From contig JAQWLH010000043.1 of NCBI GenBank assembly GCA_029247405.1, forward strand, positions 29,657 through 93,656: a stretch of DNA of 64,000 nucleotides, given 5' to 3'. A program made the translations under genes and the position numbers. This stretch comes from Mariniblastus sp. Lineage in GTDB: Bacteria; Planctomycetota; Planctomycetia; Pirellulales; Pirellulaceae. Shown here piece after piece: positions 20,107 to 28,772 of the stretch. Below the pieces are notes generated by a model that was given only the letters and a program-made list of their open reading frames with translations, ran no database searches and had not been told where the DNA came from. How positions within the stretch are numbered: position 1 is the first letter of the stretch; each line of letters opens with the position of its first letter.

Positions 20107-20140
20107 TGACCCCAGATTATCGTTAATTTCTCTGGGGTCA
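20107..20140. repeat. Perfect 10-bp inverted repeat between typA and sulfatase
   Basis: tgaccccaga at 20107-20116 and tctggggtca at 20131-20140 are exact reverse complements around a 14-nt A/T-rich loop. No T-run follows on either strand, so it is not a textbook terminator. It lies 35 bp before the sulfatase start, where a hairpin in the mRNA leader or a protein-binding operator would act. Confidence 0.6.
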
Positions 20141-20174
20141 TTTGCCAGTGTCGTTTCCTTCCCAGAGACTCATC

Positions 20175-21596
20175 ATGAATCCCTGTTTTCGATCTATTAT
20201 TGCTTGCCTGATTTTCGTTTTAAGCTTGGCTTCCCCAAGCGAATCTGTCGCAGATGAATTGAATTCAGCAACCAAGCCAAATTTTGTCTTCATCATTGCT
20301 GATGATTGCACCCATCGTGACCTTGGCTGCTATGGCGGACAGGCACATACCCCCAACATTGACAAACTTGCAAAGCAGGGGATGCAGTTTAAAAAGTGCT
20401 TCCAAGCGGCCCCCATGTGCTCCCCCACACGGCACAATATTTACACAGGATTGTATCCGGTCAAGAGCGGGGCCTACCCCAATCATACCTTCGCCAAAAC
20501 CGGCACAAAAAGCATCGTTCAATACCTTCAACCGCATGGCTATCGCGTCGCGCTCTCTGGAAAAACACATATCTCTCCTAAGAATATTTTCGCTTTTGAA
20601 TACTCGGGCAAAAAAAATCCTGACCTTGATGCCATCGATAAACTTTTTGGTGAATGCAAAAAATCGTCGACCCCATTTTGCTTGTTCGCCTGTTCCAACG
20701 AACCTCATTCACCCTGGAACAAAGGTGACGCTTCTCGGTACCCACCTGAAGAAATCAAACTTCCTCCCTATTTTGTTGACACTTCAAAAATCCGCCAAGA
20801 CATGTCGGCTTATCTCGCTGAAATCACTTATTTCGATTGGCAAGTCGGGGAAATCCTTACCCGGCTTGAGAATCACGGACTGACCGACAACACGATGGTG
20901 GTTGTCGTCAGCGAGCAAGGCTCCGGCATGCCCTTCGCAAAATGGACTTGCTACGATGTGGGACTGCAAAGCGGCTGTATCGTCAAATGGCCCAATAAAA
21001 TACAGCCAGGATTAACGACCGAAGCGATGGTCGAGTACGTCGACATTCTGCCCACTTTTCTCGACGCCGCTCAGATCGAGCCGCCTGAAGTATTGGACGG
21101 AAAGAGCTTTTTACCCGTGCTTCGGGGCAAATCCAATCACCACAAAGATTTTGTCTATGGCATCATGACCACAAGCGGAATTATTAATGGCTCAAAGACA
21201 TTTGGAATTCGTTCGGTGCGCGGCAAACGATTCAAGTACATCTTAAATTTGACACCAGAAATTGAATTTACAAACGCGTGCACCAAAGGGGCAGCGTTCA
21301 AATCATGGGTAGCTCAAGCCCAATCAGGGGATGCTGACGCGGCAGATAAAGTTAAAAGATATTCATGGAGGCCGGCCGAAGAATTGTTCGACCTGGAAAC
21401 GGACGAATTTGAGTGGAATAACCTAGCTGAGGATCCGGCCTTTGCCGAAGTCAAATCTGAGTTAAAGCAAAAGCTTGCCAGCTGGATGGCGGAGCAAGGT
21501 GATGAGGGACAAAAAACCGAGCTGGAGGCACATGCACACCAAACTCGCAATCAAAAGAAAAGCAAATCGGGTTCCAAACAACGGAAGAACAAATAG
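20175..21596 (+). CDS. Secreted sulfatase (heparan/N-sulfoglucosamine sulfohydrolase-like)
   Basis: ATG 20175 opens a signal peptide (MNPCFRSIIACLIFVLSLASPSESVA); the track start at 20142 is less likely. The 473-aa product is a type I sulfatase: metal ligands in FIIADDCTHRD, formylglycine motif CSPTR at residues 82-86 followed by TGLYP, and catalytic His/Lys region GKTH. In the second metal-binding strand the usual DHG/DNG is SEQG (VVVVSEQGSGMPFAKW), a variant seen in planctomycete heparan-sulfatase-like enzymes. The Cys must be oxidised to formylglycine by a maturase not found in this window. C-terminus is basic and low-complexity (SKSGSKQRKNK). Likely acts on sulfated polysaccharides in the periplasm or outside the cell; the substrate is unproven. 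Confidence 0.9.
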   Translation: MNPCFRSIIACLIFVLSLASPSESVADELNSATKPNFVFIIADDCTHRDLGCYGGQAHTPNIDKLAKQGMQFKKCFQAAPMCSPTRHNIYTGLYPVKSGAYPNHTFAKTGTKSIVQYLQPHGYRVALSGKTHISPKNIFAFEYSGKKNPDLDAIDKLFGECKKSSTPFCLFACSNEPHSPWNKGDASRYPPEEIKLPPYFVDTSKIRQDMSAYLAEITYFDWQVGEILTRLENHGLTDNTMVVVVSEQGSGMPFAKWTCYDVGLQSGCIVKWPNKIQPGLTTEAMVEYVDILPTFLDAAQIEPPEVLDGKSFLPVLRGKSNHHKDFVYGIMTTSGIINGSKTFGIRSVRGKRFKYILNLTPEIEFTNACTKGAAFKSWVAQAQSGDADAADKVKRYSWRPAEELFDLETDEFEWNNLAEDPAFAEVKSELKQKLASWMAEQGDEGQKTELEAHAHQTRNQKKSKSGSKQRKNK

Positions 21597-21829
21597 CACG
21601 CTCTGATTTTGGGTGAGGTCTTTTCGATTCCCACCTCGGCACTTGGGGCTAGTGTCCACTTCACCAAGTTACCCCCGTTGCTGCGTTGTTGAATGTCAGC
21701 AGCAGACGCGACCTGCGACCTCACACTCGCTACCGCAGAGCCGCTCATCAATCCTCAACATTGAATCGAGCATCGAGCCCCCTGCCAGTTCACCTTCGCG
21801 GATGTTGGCACGCAGAAAGCGTGTACAAT

Positions 21830-22333
21830 TCAATGGCCAATTTTGACTGACGCGTCGCGAGAAAATTCGTCGAGCTCAGGAATCTGAATTCGAAAACGAA
21901 TCACAGACTGGGTCGCCTCAGCGGGGATCTGTAGATCACCTTGGGCATAGTGCGCAATTTCTTCATCGGTTCCCGGCTCATAAACAGTTTCAACTTCGTC
22001 TGTCAGGGCCGTCTCAATGTCATCCGGGTTGACTAATTGATTGAAGACTTTGGCATCAGCAAACGCTTGTCCGTTCTTCATAATAGCGACCGATGGTTCA
22101 ATGGTATCACCGCCATGAAAGTGGCTTCCGTGGTGGCCCAGCCAAATTTCAAAATCCGTATCAGCAATTTTTTCTTTGACTTCCCAAACCAGCTCATCCC
22201 CCGGTCCGTGCGAATGTGTCGCTTCATCCTTGTGTGTCTTGGGGGATTGGAGCTCTTCACCATCAATGCACCCCGCCGCACTGGAAAGTAAGGCAAGCAG
22301 AATAAGTGCAAAAAGTTGTTTTGAATATTTCAT
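21830..22333 (-). CDS. His-rich predicted lipoprotein
   Basis: The start at 22333 (MKYSKQLFALILLALLSSAAGC) gives a lipoprotein signal with lipobox SAAGC; the track start 38 codons earlier adds a TRGTRGTRGT repeat and basic residues from a short DNA repeat (gtgcctcgt copies) and is rejected. The 167-aa product has a His-rich mature N-terminus (ATHSHGPGDE) and GHHGSHFHGGD further in, pointing to metal binding. The rest resembles a small beta-domain (EPSVAIMKNGQAFADAKVFNQL). It is possibly a periplasmic metal chaperone or resistance-associated lipoprotein, but no family is recognised and no efflux pump is adjacent. It lies downstream of the exonuclease gene on the same strand. Confidence 0.6.
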   Translation of the reverse strand: MKYSKQLFALILLALLSSAAGCIDGEELQSPKTHKDEATHSHGPGDELVWEVKEKIADTDFEIWLGHHGSHFHGGDTIEPSVAIMKNGQAFADAKVFNQLVNPDDIETALTDEVETVYEPGTDEEIAHYAQGDLQIPAEATQSVIRFRIQIPELDEFSRDASVKIGH

Positions 22334-22468
22334 CGGACGTTTATTTTTCAATGTTGTTCTAGAACGCGAAATTATAGTTTTAATCTTATTTTGACATTCG
22401 CATCGATCAGTACCGCGAGTGCCTCGTGTGCCTCGTGTTTGCATCAAAGACCTTAAAACAGGGTGAGT

Positions 22469-23308
22469 TTACTTAGGCTCTTCCACATCACTTTCCAGCC
22501 ATGGATTCTCCCACTGACGGCATTGCCCCAAGTACTCGCCGTAAACTGGAAAATCCTCAGACCTCATTTCCAACCATTGCATCGAATCAGCGATTAACTC
22601 CTGCTCCTGTTCCAGCGACAACTCACCGGTCAAAACCTTGGTCCGCAAAAGTACAAAATATGTGTCTAAGACATCGCAACGGCAGTAGTCGTTTATTTTT
22701 TCAAGTTCCCCTTTGTTGTAAAGATCTTGAACCATGTGACCGGCGATTCCCATTTTCCCGGGCTTGCCAAGAATATTAGCAACTAAATTTAAACCACCAT
22801 TCAGCCGCGTCGCGCCATAGTTGGTCAGAACTTCCTGCAGATCAAAATGAGAGGCCTGATTGAACCGATTCCTTTTTTGATCGTATGTTCGATCTTGCAT
22901 ATTGAACCAGGCCGGCACACCAATTCCATATCGAAACGCTGACATCTCCATTAAGGGGATGTCGAATGTGCGACCATTGAAACTAACCAACGTTGGCATT
23001 TTGTAGGCTTTCCACCCGTCCCAAAAATGCTTGGTGATAATATGCGGCCGATATTTCGGAGCGTCTAAAGTCACGATGTCGATAATTTTCAGGTCGACAC
23101 CCACCTTGATGATCGCAACTGAGATCGGCAGGTGATAAGTGTAGGGAATAAACTCTGTCCCAAATTGCTCCAGCCTTTCCGAGCAGTAAACTTCGATCGC
23201 TTTTTCAGGAGAGTAATTCTCCGCGGGATAGCGAACATTCGAAATTAAATTGCCATCGGCGATGCTTTCGATATCGAAGACGAGATAGCTAACGGCGGGA
23301 GAAGACAT
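22469..23308 (-). CDS. Predicted 3'-5' exonuclease, PolB-exonuclease-like
   Basis: 279 aa, matching the family of stand-alone proteins related to the exonuclease domain of DNA polymerase B (RNase H-like/DEDD fold). Exo I is FDIESI near residue 11 (Asp and Glu), Exo II is SFNGRTFDIPL, and Exo III is YCRCDVLDTY (YxxxD), all conserved. Linkers NRFNQASHFDLQEVLTNYG and LNLVANILGKPGK are family signatures. No polymerase domain is attached. Likely cytoplasmic, degrading DNA or RNA 3' ends; the precise role in repair or RNA processing is not established. Start ATG 23308 is natural. Genes on either side are unrelated. Confidence 0.88.
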   Translation of the reverse strand: MSSPAVSYLVFDIESIADGNLISNVRYPAENYSPEKAIEVYCSERLEQFGTEFIPYTYHLPISVAIIKVGVDLKIIDIVTLDAPKYRPHIITKHFWDGWKAYKMPTLVSFNGRTFDIPLMEMSAFRYGIGVPAWFNMQDRTYDQKRNRFNQASHFDLQEVLTNYGATRLNGGLNLVANILGKPGKMGIAGHMVQDLYNKGELEKINDYCRCDVLDTYFVLLRTKVLTGELSLEQEQELIADSMQWLEMRSEDFPVYGEYLGQCRQWENPWLESDVEEPK

Positions 23309-23686
23309 AAAACAATTTTTGGTTAGATATTCTACAAAAATTTGAGGACTTCATAATATCGCCAAGCCGATCATTTGAAAACTAAGCTGAAACTCAAAGT
23401 CGATTGTTTGAATGACCAGGAAGTACACGGGGATCAATTACAGCATCTTTGCCGACTGCGGGATTGAGGGTCTGACGGCGGTGCCCGCGAAACTTCCAAT
23501 GACAAACGCTGACTGGCATTCAAAGCGATTCAACGGTTAAGAGGGATCTGCGTTTTTTTGAGGTAACCGCAGATTTGCTTTTTTTCAATCTGCATTTTGC
23601 CCACCACCCGCGAGACTAAATGCCAGATCGACTACACTGTTTGCATTGGTTTGCCGCATCAGCACCTTCAACCACCCCCATTTGAA
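23309..23686. other. Divergent intergenic region with terminator-like hairpin
   Basis: Located between the exonuclease (minus) and pepT (plus). The ORF-track extension of pepT to 23597 is not supported. The notable element is the hairpin at 23546-23585, listed separately. Confidence 0.4.
23546..23585 (+). terminator. Terminator-like hairpin upstream of pepT
   Basis: ATCTGCG (23546-23552) pairs exactly with CGCAGAT (23568-23574), followed by TTGCTTTTTTT on the plus strand. No plus-strand gene precedes it; the upstream gene is on the other strand. It could end a short regulatory RNA, or act as an attenuator in a long pepT leader. Confidence 0.5.
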
Positions 23687-24913
23687 ATGAATAAACAGCG
23701 ACTTCTCGAGAGATTCCTGCAGTATGTCAAAATCAATACGACGGCGATCGAGGACTCGGGAAATTATCCTAGCAGCCCCGGGCAATTGGAAATCGGAAAA
23801 CTGCTGGTCGAACAGATGATTGCAATGGGGATTACCGACGCCCAGCAAGATCAATGGGGAATCGTCTATGGAACGGTTAAGGGAAACGTCGAGGGCGCCC
23901 CAGTAATCGCATTCAATTCGCACGTCGACACGTCGCCGGAAACGACCGGAAACCTGGTCAATCCTCATGTAATCGAAGATTTTGACGGCAAGGATATCAT
24001 TCTCTCGGGTGACCCTTCTCAAATCATCACGGTTGACGATTGCCCGGAACTGGCTGGTGCAGCTGGCAAGACGATTATCACGACCGATGGAAAGACTTTA
24101 CTCGGCGGCGATGACAAGGCTGGTGTTGCGATCATCATGGAGCTGGCCAACGATTTACTGGAAAACCCTGACATTCCCCATGGTGATATTCGTATCTTCT
24201 TTACTTGTGATGAAGAGATTGGCCACGGGGTTGATCATGTCGACATCGAAGCCATCAATGCAACGGTTTGCTACAACTTCGATGGAGGAGGGCAGGGCGA
24301 CATTGATGAAGAGACATTTTCAGCCGACATGGCGATCATTACTTTCACCGGCGTCAACACTCACCCTGCCTACGGCAAAGACAAAATGGTCAACGCCAGT
24401 CGAGCCGCGGGGCACTTCCTCGCGAATCTACCTGCTGATTTATCCCCAGAACGAACCGAGGGGCGCGACGGCTTCCTTCACCCGTACACACTCGAGGGTG
24501 GGGTTGCCCAAGCAACAGTGAAGGTTTTAATTCGCGACTTTGACACCCAACAGCTTGGCAAGCACGCCGACATCCTCCAAACGACTGCTGCAAAAGTTGA
24601 GGAATGTTGTCCCGGAACAAAAGTTGAAATTGAAATCATTGAGCAGTATCGCAACATGGCGGATGGGCTGGTGAATGAACCACGTGCAGTTCAATATGCT
24701 GTCGAGGCTCACGAGCGGTTGGGATACAACTATAAACGGACCATCGTTCGAGGCGGGACCGATGGCTCCCGGCTGACCGAGCTTGGCTTACCCACCCCCA
24801 ACCTTTCGTCTGGCCAACATAACATTCACTCACCTCTTGAATGGGCCTGCTTGGATGAGATGGTTGCGGCGGTTGAAGTCGGTAAAGAATTGGCTAAACG
24901 CTGGGCAGAGTAG
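23687..24913 (+). CDS. pepT: Peptidase T (tripeptide aminopeptidase)
   Basis: Start ATG 23687 gives 408 aa, the same length as E. coli PepT; the track start adds 30 residues of upstream sequence. M20B zinc peptidase with all metal and catalytic residues visible: H79 and D81 in NSHVDTSPE, bridging D142 in LGGDDKAGVA, E176/E177 in TCDEEIGHG, D199 in NFDGGGQGD and the C-terminal His in HNIHSPLEW. It removes the N-terminal residue from tripeptides, a late step in peptide use in the cytoplasm. The dimerisation domain GVNTHPAYGKDKMVNA is intact. It converges on the small membrane protein gene at 25024. Confidence 0.96.
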   Translation: MNKQRLLERFLQYVKINTTAIEDSGNYPSSPGQLEIGKLLVEQMIAMGITDAQQDQWGIVYGTVKGNVEGAPVIAFNSHVDTSPETTGNLVNPHVIEDFDGKDIILSGDPSQIITVDDCPELAGAAGKTIITTDGKTLLGGDDKAGVAIIMELANDLLENPDIPHGDIRIFFTCDEEIGHGVDHVDIEAINATVCYNFDGGGQGDIDEETFSADMAIITFTGVNTHPAYGKDKMVNASRAAGHFLANLPADLSPERTEGRDGFLHPYTLEGGVAQATVKVLIRDFDTQQLGKHADILQTTAAKVEECCPGTKVEIEIIEQYRNMADGLVNEPRAVQYAVEAHERLGYNYKRTIVRGGTDGSRLTELGLPTPNLSSGQHNIHSPLEWACLDEMVAAVEVGKELAKRWAE

Positions 24914-25023
24914 AAAGCTTCAGCTGAGCAAAAAACAGTTGATCGAAAATGAAACGAGCAAGTGTTAATATCCGGTTTGAATACGCTTGGGCACGATTGG
25001 ACTCATTGTAATGCGGCAACCAA

Positions 25024-25554
25024 TCACTCTTCATAGATTGGCAAATCTCCACCGGTATACTCAATCAACGTCCCACGGGGCGCTTGCAGCTCCACCAACT
25101 TTTTGCGGAGCAAATCGACGCCTTGAACAAAATCGTTCAGGTATACATCAAAGCCACACGAGTCGTTGATGGAATAACCGCGAACCACATGGCCTTGCCC
25201 CAGTTCTCGCAGGGCTACATCGATTGGTTTCTCAAGCTCGGCTCGCTTTTGTCGGTCGAGCAATACAGGGATAAAAACATACACCTCTTCGAGAAGTTTG
25301 ATCTCGCCCGCGAAGAACTTTTTGGCTGCGACAGGATCGTTGTTCTTTCCAGAAATCACATCTTCGAAATCTTTAAATTGTCGCTTACGTTTCCGCTCTT
25401 TAAAGTAGTCAACCAGTGTTTTCGCGCGCGTCATGGCCACCACCAGAAACAGGCCAGCCAATCCGGTTGCCGCAAAGTAATCGATCAAAGCAATTGGCAC
25501 CAAAAGGACACCACCCCCGGGACTCGTTATTCTTGCGAAATGTAAGATTATCAA
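25024..25554 (-). CDS. Hypothetical protein with one N-terminal membrane segment
   Basis: The track start is TTG 25554; GTG at 25500 (reads PIALIDYFAATGLAG) is an equally good or better start since it puts the hydrophobic segment GLAGLFLVVAM close to the N-terminus. The rest is cytosolic-looking, charged and helical (KERKRKRQFKDFEDVISGKN, LLDRQKRAELEKPIDVALRELGQ) and ends acidic. No recognised domain. It overlaps an antiparallel ORF (25084-25545) which has no support. Coding status rests on the hydrophobic/charged organisation and on filling the gap between two genes. Confidence 0.5.
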   Translation of the reverse strand: MIILHFARITSPGGGVLLVPIALIDYFAATGLAGLFLVVAMTRAKTLVDYFKERKRKRQFKDFEDVISGKNNDPVAAKKFFAGEIKLLEEVYVFIPVLLDRQKRAELEKPIDVALRELGQGHVVRGYSINDSCGFDVYLNDFVQGVDLLRKKLVELQAPRGTLIEYTGGDLPIYEE

Positions 25555-25858
25555 CTTATGCTAATCATAGGCGGCCTTCGCTTGCCTCCAGCTGAATTAC
25601 CGTAAAAAACGTATTGCACTTGTGTTAGATTTATCTTTCGATCGAGAATCAGGCGAAATTAATCCTGATCAGAGGACTCGGGCAACATCCGGCGATAGCA
25701 GGTGAGAAAAAGCAAATAAGTCGATCGTTCGGTGAATCTAACAGGAACGGAACGACTTGAACGCGCAAATCGTGATCCAATCGTCCAAATTGCGGTGATC
25801 AGGATACCGATAGAGGTATGATAGAGCCACGTAAGCGGGCTTAAGCTGCACCCCTACT
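25555..25858. other. Divergent intergenic region with hairpin
   Basis: Contains an imperfect inverted repeat (25718-25758, separate entry) about 100 bp before the DUF1549/DUF1553 gene. No RNA gene or ORF is supported. Confidence 0.4.
25718..25758. repeat. Imperfect inverted repeat upstream of the cytochrome/PSD1 gene
   Basis: aagtcg (25718-25723) pairs with cgactt (25753-25758), and inside it cgttc (25726-25730) pairs with gaacg (25745-25749), giving an 11-bp stem with a small internal loop. It could be an operator or a leader hairpin. There is no T-run. Confidence 0.4.
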
Positions 25859-28759
25859 TTGCATGAATTTGAGGAATCGGTGGTCGGTAATTATTCGTAT
25901 CGTCTAAATTGGCAGATTAATTGGCTGGTGCTGGTTAATGCCATCCTTTTTGCGCTCTCATTAACGGCCGGTGCTGATGATAAATTTACCGCGAGGCAAT
26001 TAGATTTCTTTGAAGATAAGATCCGACCTCTCTTGGTCAACCACTGTCTCGAGTGCCATGGGGCCGATAAATCTGAAAGCGACCTTCGACTGGATTCTCG
26101 TTTAGCGGTTCTCAAAGGCGGTGAGAGCGGTGATGCAGCTGCCATCGCTGGCAAACCAGAAAAAAGTTTGCTGATTCGTTCGGTTAAGCACGTGGGCGAC
26201 TACGACATGCCACCCAGCAGCCGGCTTTCAGATGATGAAATTGCTGACCTCGCTAACTGGATCTCAATGGGTTTGCCATGGCCAAAGTCGCGGGCTTCTA
26301 TCTCCAAACGAACCATGGCGGAACTGCTGCAACAGCACCGAAAAGACCACTGGTCGTTTCAACCGGTTTCACCACCTGTCATTCCGCAGGCTGGTTTGAT
26401 TTCCAATTCACCACTCGACCAATTGATCCTTGCCAAACTGCAGACAAAGCAACTCACACCTTCGCCGCGGGCCAGCCGTCGTACGTTAATTCGACGAGCT
26501 TATTTTGACTTAATTGGCTTGCCCCCGACCTACGAAGAAGTCCAAGCGTTCATCTATAACGAATCTCCGGATGCCTACGAAAAATTAATCGACCAGTTGC
26601 TTGACTCGCCACACTACGGCGAGCGTTGGGCTCGACACTGGCTTGACGTCGCGCGGTACTCTGATACCAGCGGTTACAAATTGGCAGATGCAGACCGCAA
26701 CTACCCTTACGCGTACACCTACCGCGACTATGTTATTGACGCTTTCAATCAAGACCTACCCTATGACCAATTTATCCGTGAGCAATTGGCGGCCGATCAT
26801 CTCGAAATCCCCGAAGACAAAAAGACGCTTGCGGCGCTTGGCTTCATCACCGTCGGGCGAATCTACCTTGGCCGGCCTGAAACAATTGATGATCAAGTCG
26901 ACGTCGTTACTCGAGGGCTCATGGGCCTGACCGTCGGTTGTGCCCGGTGCCACGACCACAAATATGACGCCATCCCGACAGAAGACTATTATTCGCTGTA
27001 CAGTGTTTTTGAAAACAATGTTGTCCCCTCAGAGCTTCCCCTGATCGGCGCTCCGAGTGAACTTCACAAGTTCAAAGCTCACCTCGCTGAACTTGGAAAA
27101 CTAAAAAATAAACTTAAGAGCTATCGTAAGCAATGTTATGCTGACTTCAGAAAACATATCGAAACGTACACCGTTGAGTATGTGACTCGTTGCATTTTGT
27201 CGGGTCAGGAAGATCAGATCCAAAAGCAACCCTTTATCAATCTAACAAAACCCCAACTTCGCTCGGCCCTCATTGAAAAATGGCGAGTCTATCTGGCCAA
27301 GCGATCTAAAATCAGTCAGCCCATTCTGCTTCCGGCTGTCGAATTTCTAAAACTACCCGATGAAAATTTCGCGTCCCGTGCCAACCGCATGATCAAGACT
27401 TGGGATGACACCCAACAACCCGAACTGAACCCATTGGTACTTCAGGCACTCAAGGACCATCCCCCGAAGAACAAATTTGAAATTGGAAAAATCTACGGTG
27501 AACTCTTTGAAGGGGTCATCGACACTTGGAAATCCAATGGTGCAAAACCTTCTCCCATTGGGCAGTTTAAGGGCCCTGAAAAAGAGCTGGCGGAATTCGT
27601 TTTCAATAAAAGGGCACCCTTTGCCCTCAGTGAACGTCATCTCGACAACCACATGACCCCTCAAGAACGAAGACGTGCCAAGCAACTTGGCCGTGTCGTT
27701 GCTGATTACGAAGCAAAGGCTCCCGAGAATATTTCCCGCGCAATGGTGTTGAGAGACAAAGAAACTTTAAAGGATGAGCGGGTCATGATTCGCGGCAATG
27801 CTCACCAACGAGGAAAAGTCGCACCTCGTCGATTCGTCGCTTTGTTGAGCCCAAACAAACGTGCATTGTTTGAGAACAAAAGTGGACGACTGGATTTGGC
27901 CGAAAAAATCGCCACACCTGAGAATCCTCTGACGGCACGGGTCATGGTCAATCGCGTCTGGATGCACCATTTTTCAACTCCGCTTGTTGACACCCCAAGT
28001 GATTTTGGCATTCGATGTGACAAGCCTCTTCAACAAAAAGTCCTCGACTACCTTGCGTATGATTTCATGAAACACGGGTGGTCCTTGAAGCGACTCCATC
28101 GCCAAATCATGCTTTCCAACACCTATTGTCAGTCGAGCCTTCCGCGAGATGAGTGTGCAAGCGTTGATCCCGAAAATCGGCTGTATTGGAAAATGAATCG
28201 ACGACGCCTTGAATTTGAACCTCTTCGAGATTCTATCCTCGCGGTCACCCGGAGCCTCGATAAAAAAATGCATGGCAAATCCATCAATCTTTTGGAGGAA
28301 CCTTACAGTCATCGCCGAACGATCTACGGATTCATTGATCGACAAGATCTGCCAGGGCTGTTTCGCGTATTTGATTTGGCCAATCCTGACCAAAGCACCG
28401 CCAAGCGGATTCGCACAACTGTGCCCCAACAATCATTATTTATGATGAACTCCGAGATGGTAATGGAGCAGGCCGAACAACTGATTTTGTCGATCCCCAA
28501 TTTCAAGGAAAGTAGCCGCACCGACCGTATCGTCTCGCTGTATCGTGCCGCATTGCAACGAGATCCTTCTGAGCTTGAAATAAAGATTGGAAGTCTCTTT
28601 ATCCAAAATGCATTCGCCGAAATTGCGGATCAGATCACCGCCGAGGCAGAAGTAACAAAGACAGAAACGCGTGACGCAAATGCTTCCCTCCGGCTCAATC
28701 CGTGGCACCGACTGGCACAGACACTCTTGTGTACCAACGAATTTGAATTCATTGATTAA
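25859..28759 (+). CDS. DUF1549/DUF1553 protein with Planctomycete cytochrome c domain (PSCyt1-PSCyt2-PSD1)
   Basis: The track start is TTG 25859; GTG 25880 with GAGGA four bases upstream is an alternative, and no in-frame ATG precedes the heme site. After a membrane segment (NWLVLVNAILFALSLTAGA) comes the PSCyt1 module with CLECHG (residues 63-68), then PSCyt2/DUF1549 (LDQLILAKLQ... RRAYFDLIGLPPTYEEV ... HYGERWARHWLDVARYSDT, and GLTVGCARCHDHKYD, a second CxxCH), and the C-terminal DUF1553/PSD1 (NRVWMHHFSTPLVDTPSDFG, LQRDPSELE). 966 aa, full length for the family. Such proteins are periplasmic, heme-binding and nearly always precede a DUF1501 gene, as here (13-bp gap). A role in polysaccharide turnover is suspected but unproven. 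Confidence 0.93.
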   Translation: MHEFEESVVGNYSYRLNWQINWLVLVNAILFALSLTAGADDKFTARQLDFFEDKIRPLLVNHCLECHGADKSESDLRLDSRLAVLKGGESGDAAAIAGKPEKSLLIRSVKHVGDYDMPPSSRLSDDEIADLANWISMGLPWPKSRASISKRTMAELLQQHRKDHWSFQPVSPPVIPQAGLISNSPLDQLILAKLQTKQLTPSPRASRRTLIRRAYFDLIGLPPTYEEVQAFIYNESPDAYEKLIDQLLDSPHYGERWARHWLDVARYSDTSGYKLADADRNYPYAYTYRDYVIDAFNQDLPYDQFIREQLAADHLEIPEDKKTLAALGFITVGRIYLGRPETIDDQVDVVTRGLMGLTVGCARCHDHKYDAIPTEDYYSLYSVFENNVVPSELPLIGAPSELHKFKAHLAELGKLKNKLKSYRKQCYADFRKHIETYTVEYVTRCILSGQEDQIQKQPFINLTKPQLRSALIEKWRVYLAKRSKISQPILLPAVEFLKLPDENFASRANRMIKTWDDTQQPELNPLVLQALKDHPPKNKFEIGKIYGELFEGVIDTWKSNGAKPSPIGQFKGPEKELAEFVFNKRAPFALSERHLDNHMTPQERRRAKQLGRVVADYEAKAPENISRAMVLRDKETLKDERVMIRGNAHQRGKVAPRRFVALLSPNKRALFENKSGRLDLAEKIATPENPLTARVMVNRVWMHHFSTPLVDTPSDFGIRCDKPLQQKVLDYLAYDFMKHGWSLKRLHRQIMLSNTYCQSSLPRDECASVDPENRLYWKMNRRRLEFEPLRDSILAVTRSLDKKMHGKSINLLEEPYSHRRTIYGFIDRQDLPGLFRVFDLANPDQSTAKRIRTTVPQQSLFMMNSEMVMEQAEQLILSIPNFKESSRTDRIVSLYRAALQRDPSELEIKIGSLFIQNAFAEIADQITAEAEVTKTETRDANASLRLNPWHRLAQTLLCTNEFEFID

Positions 28760-28772
28760 CTAAATATTTACC

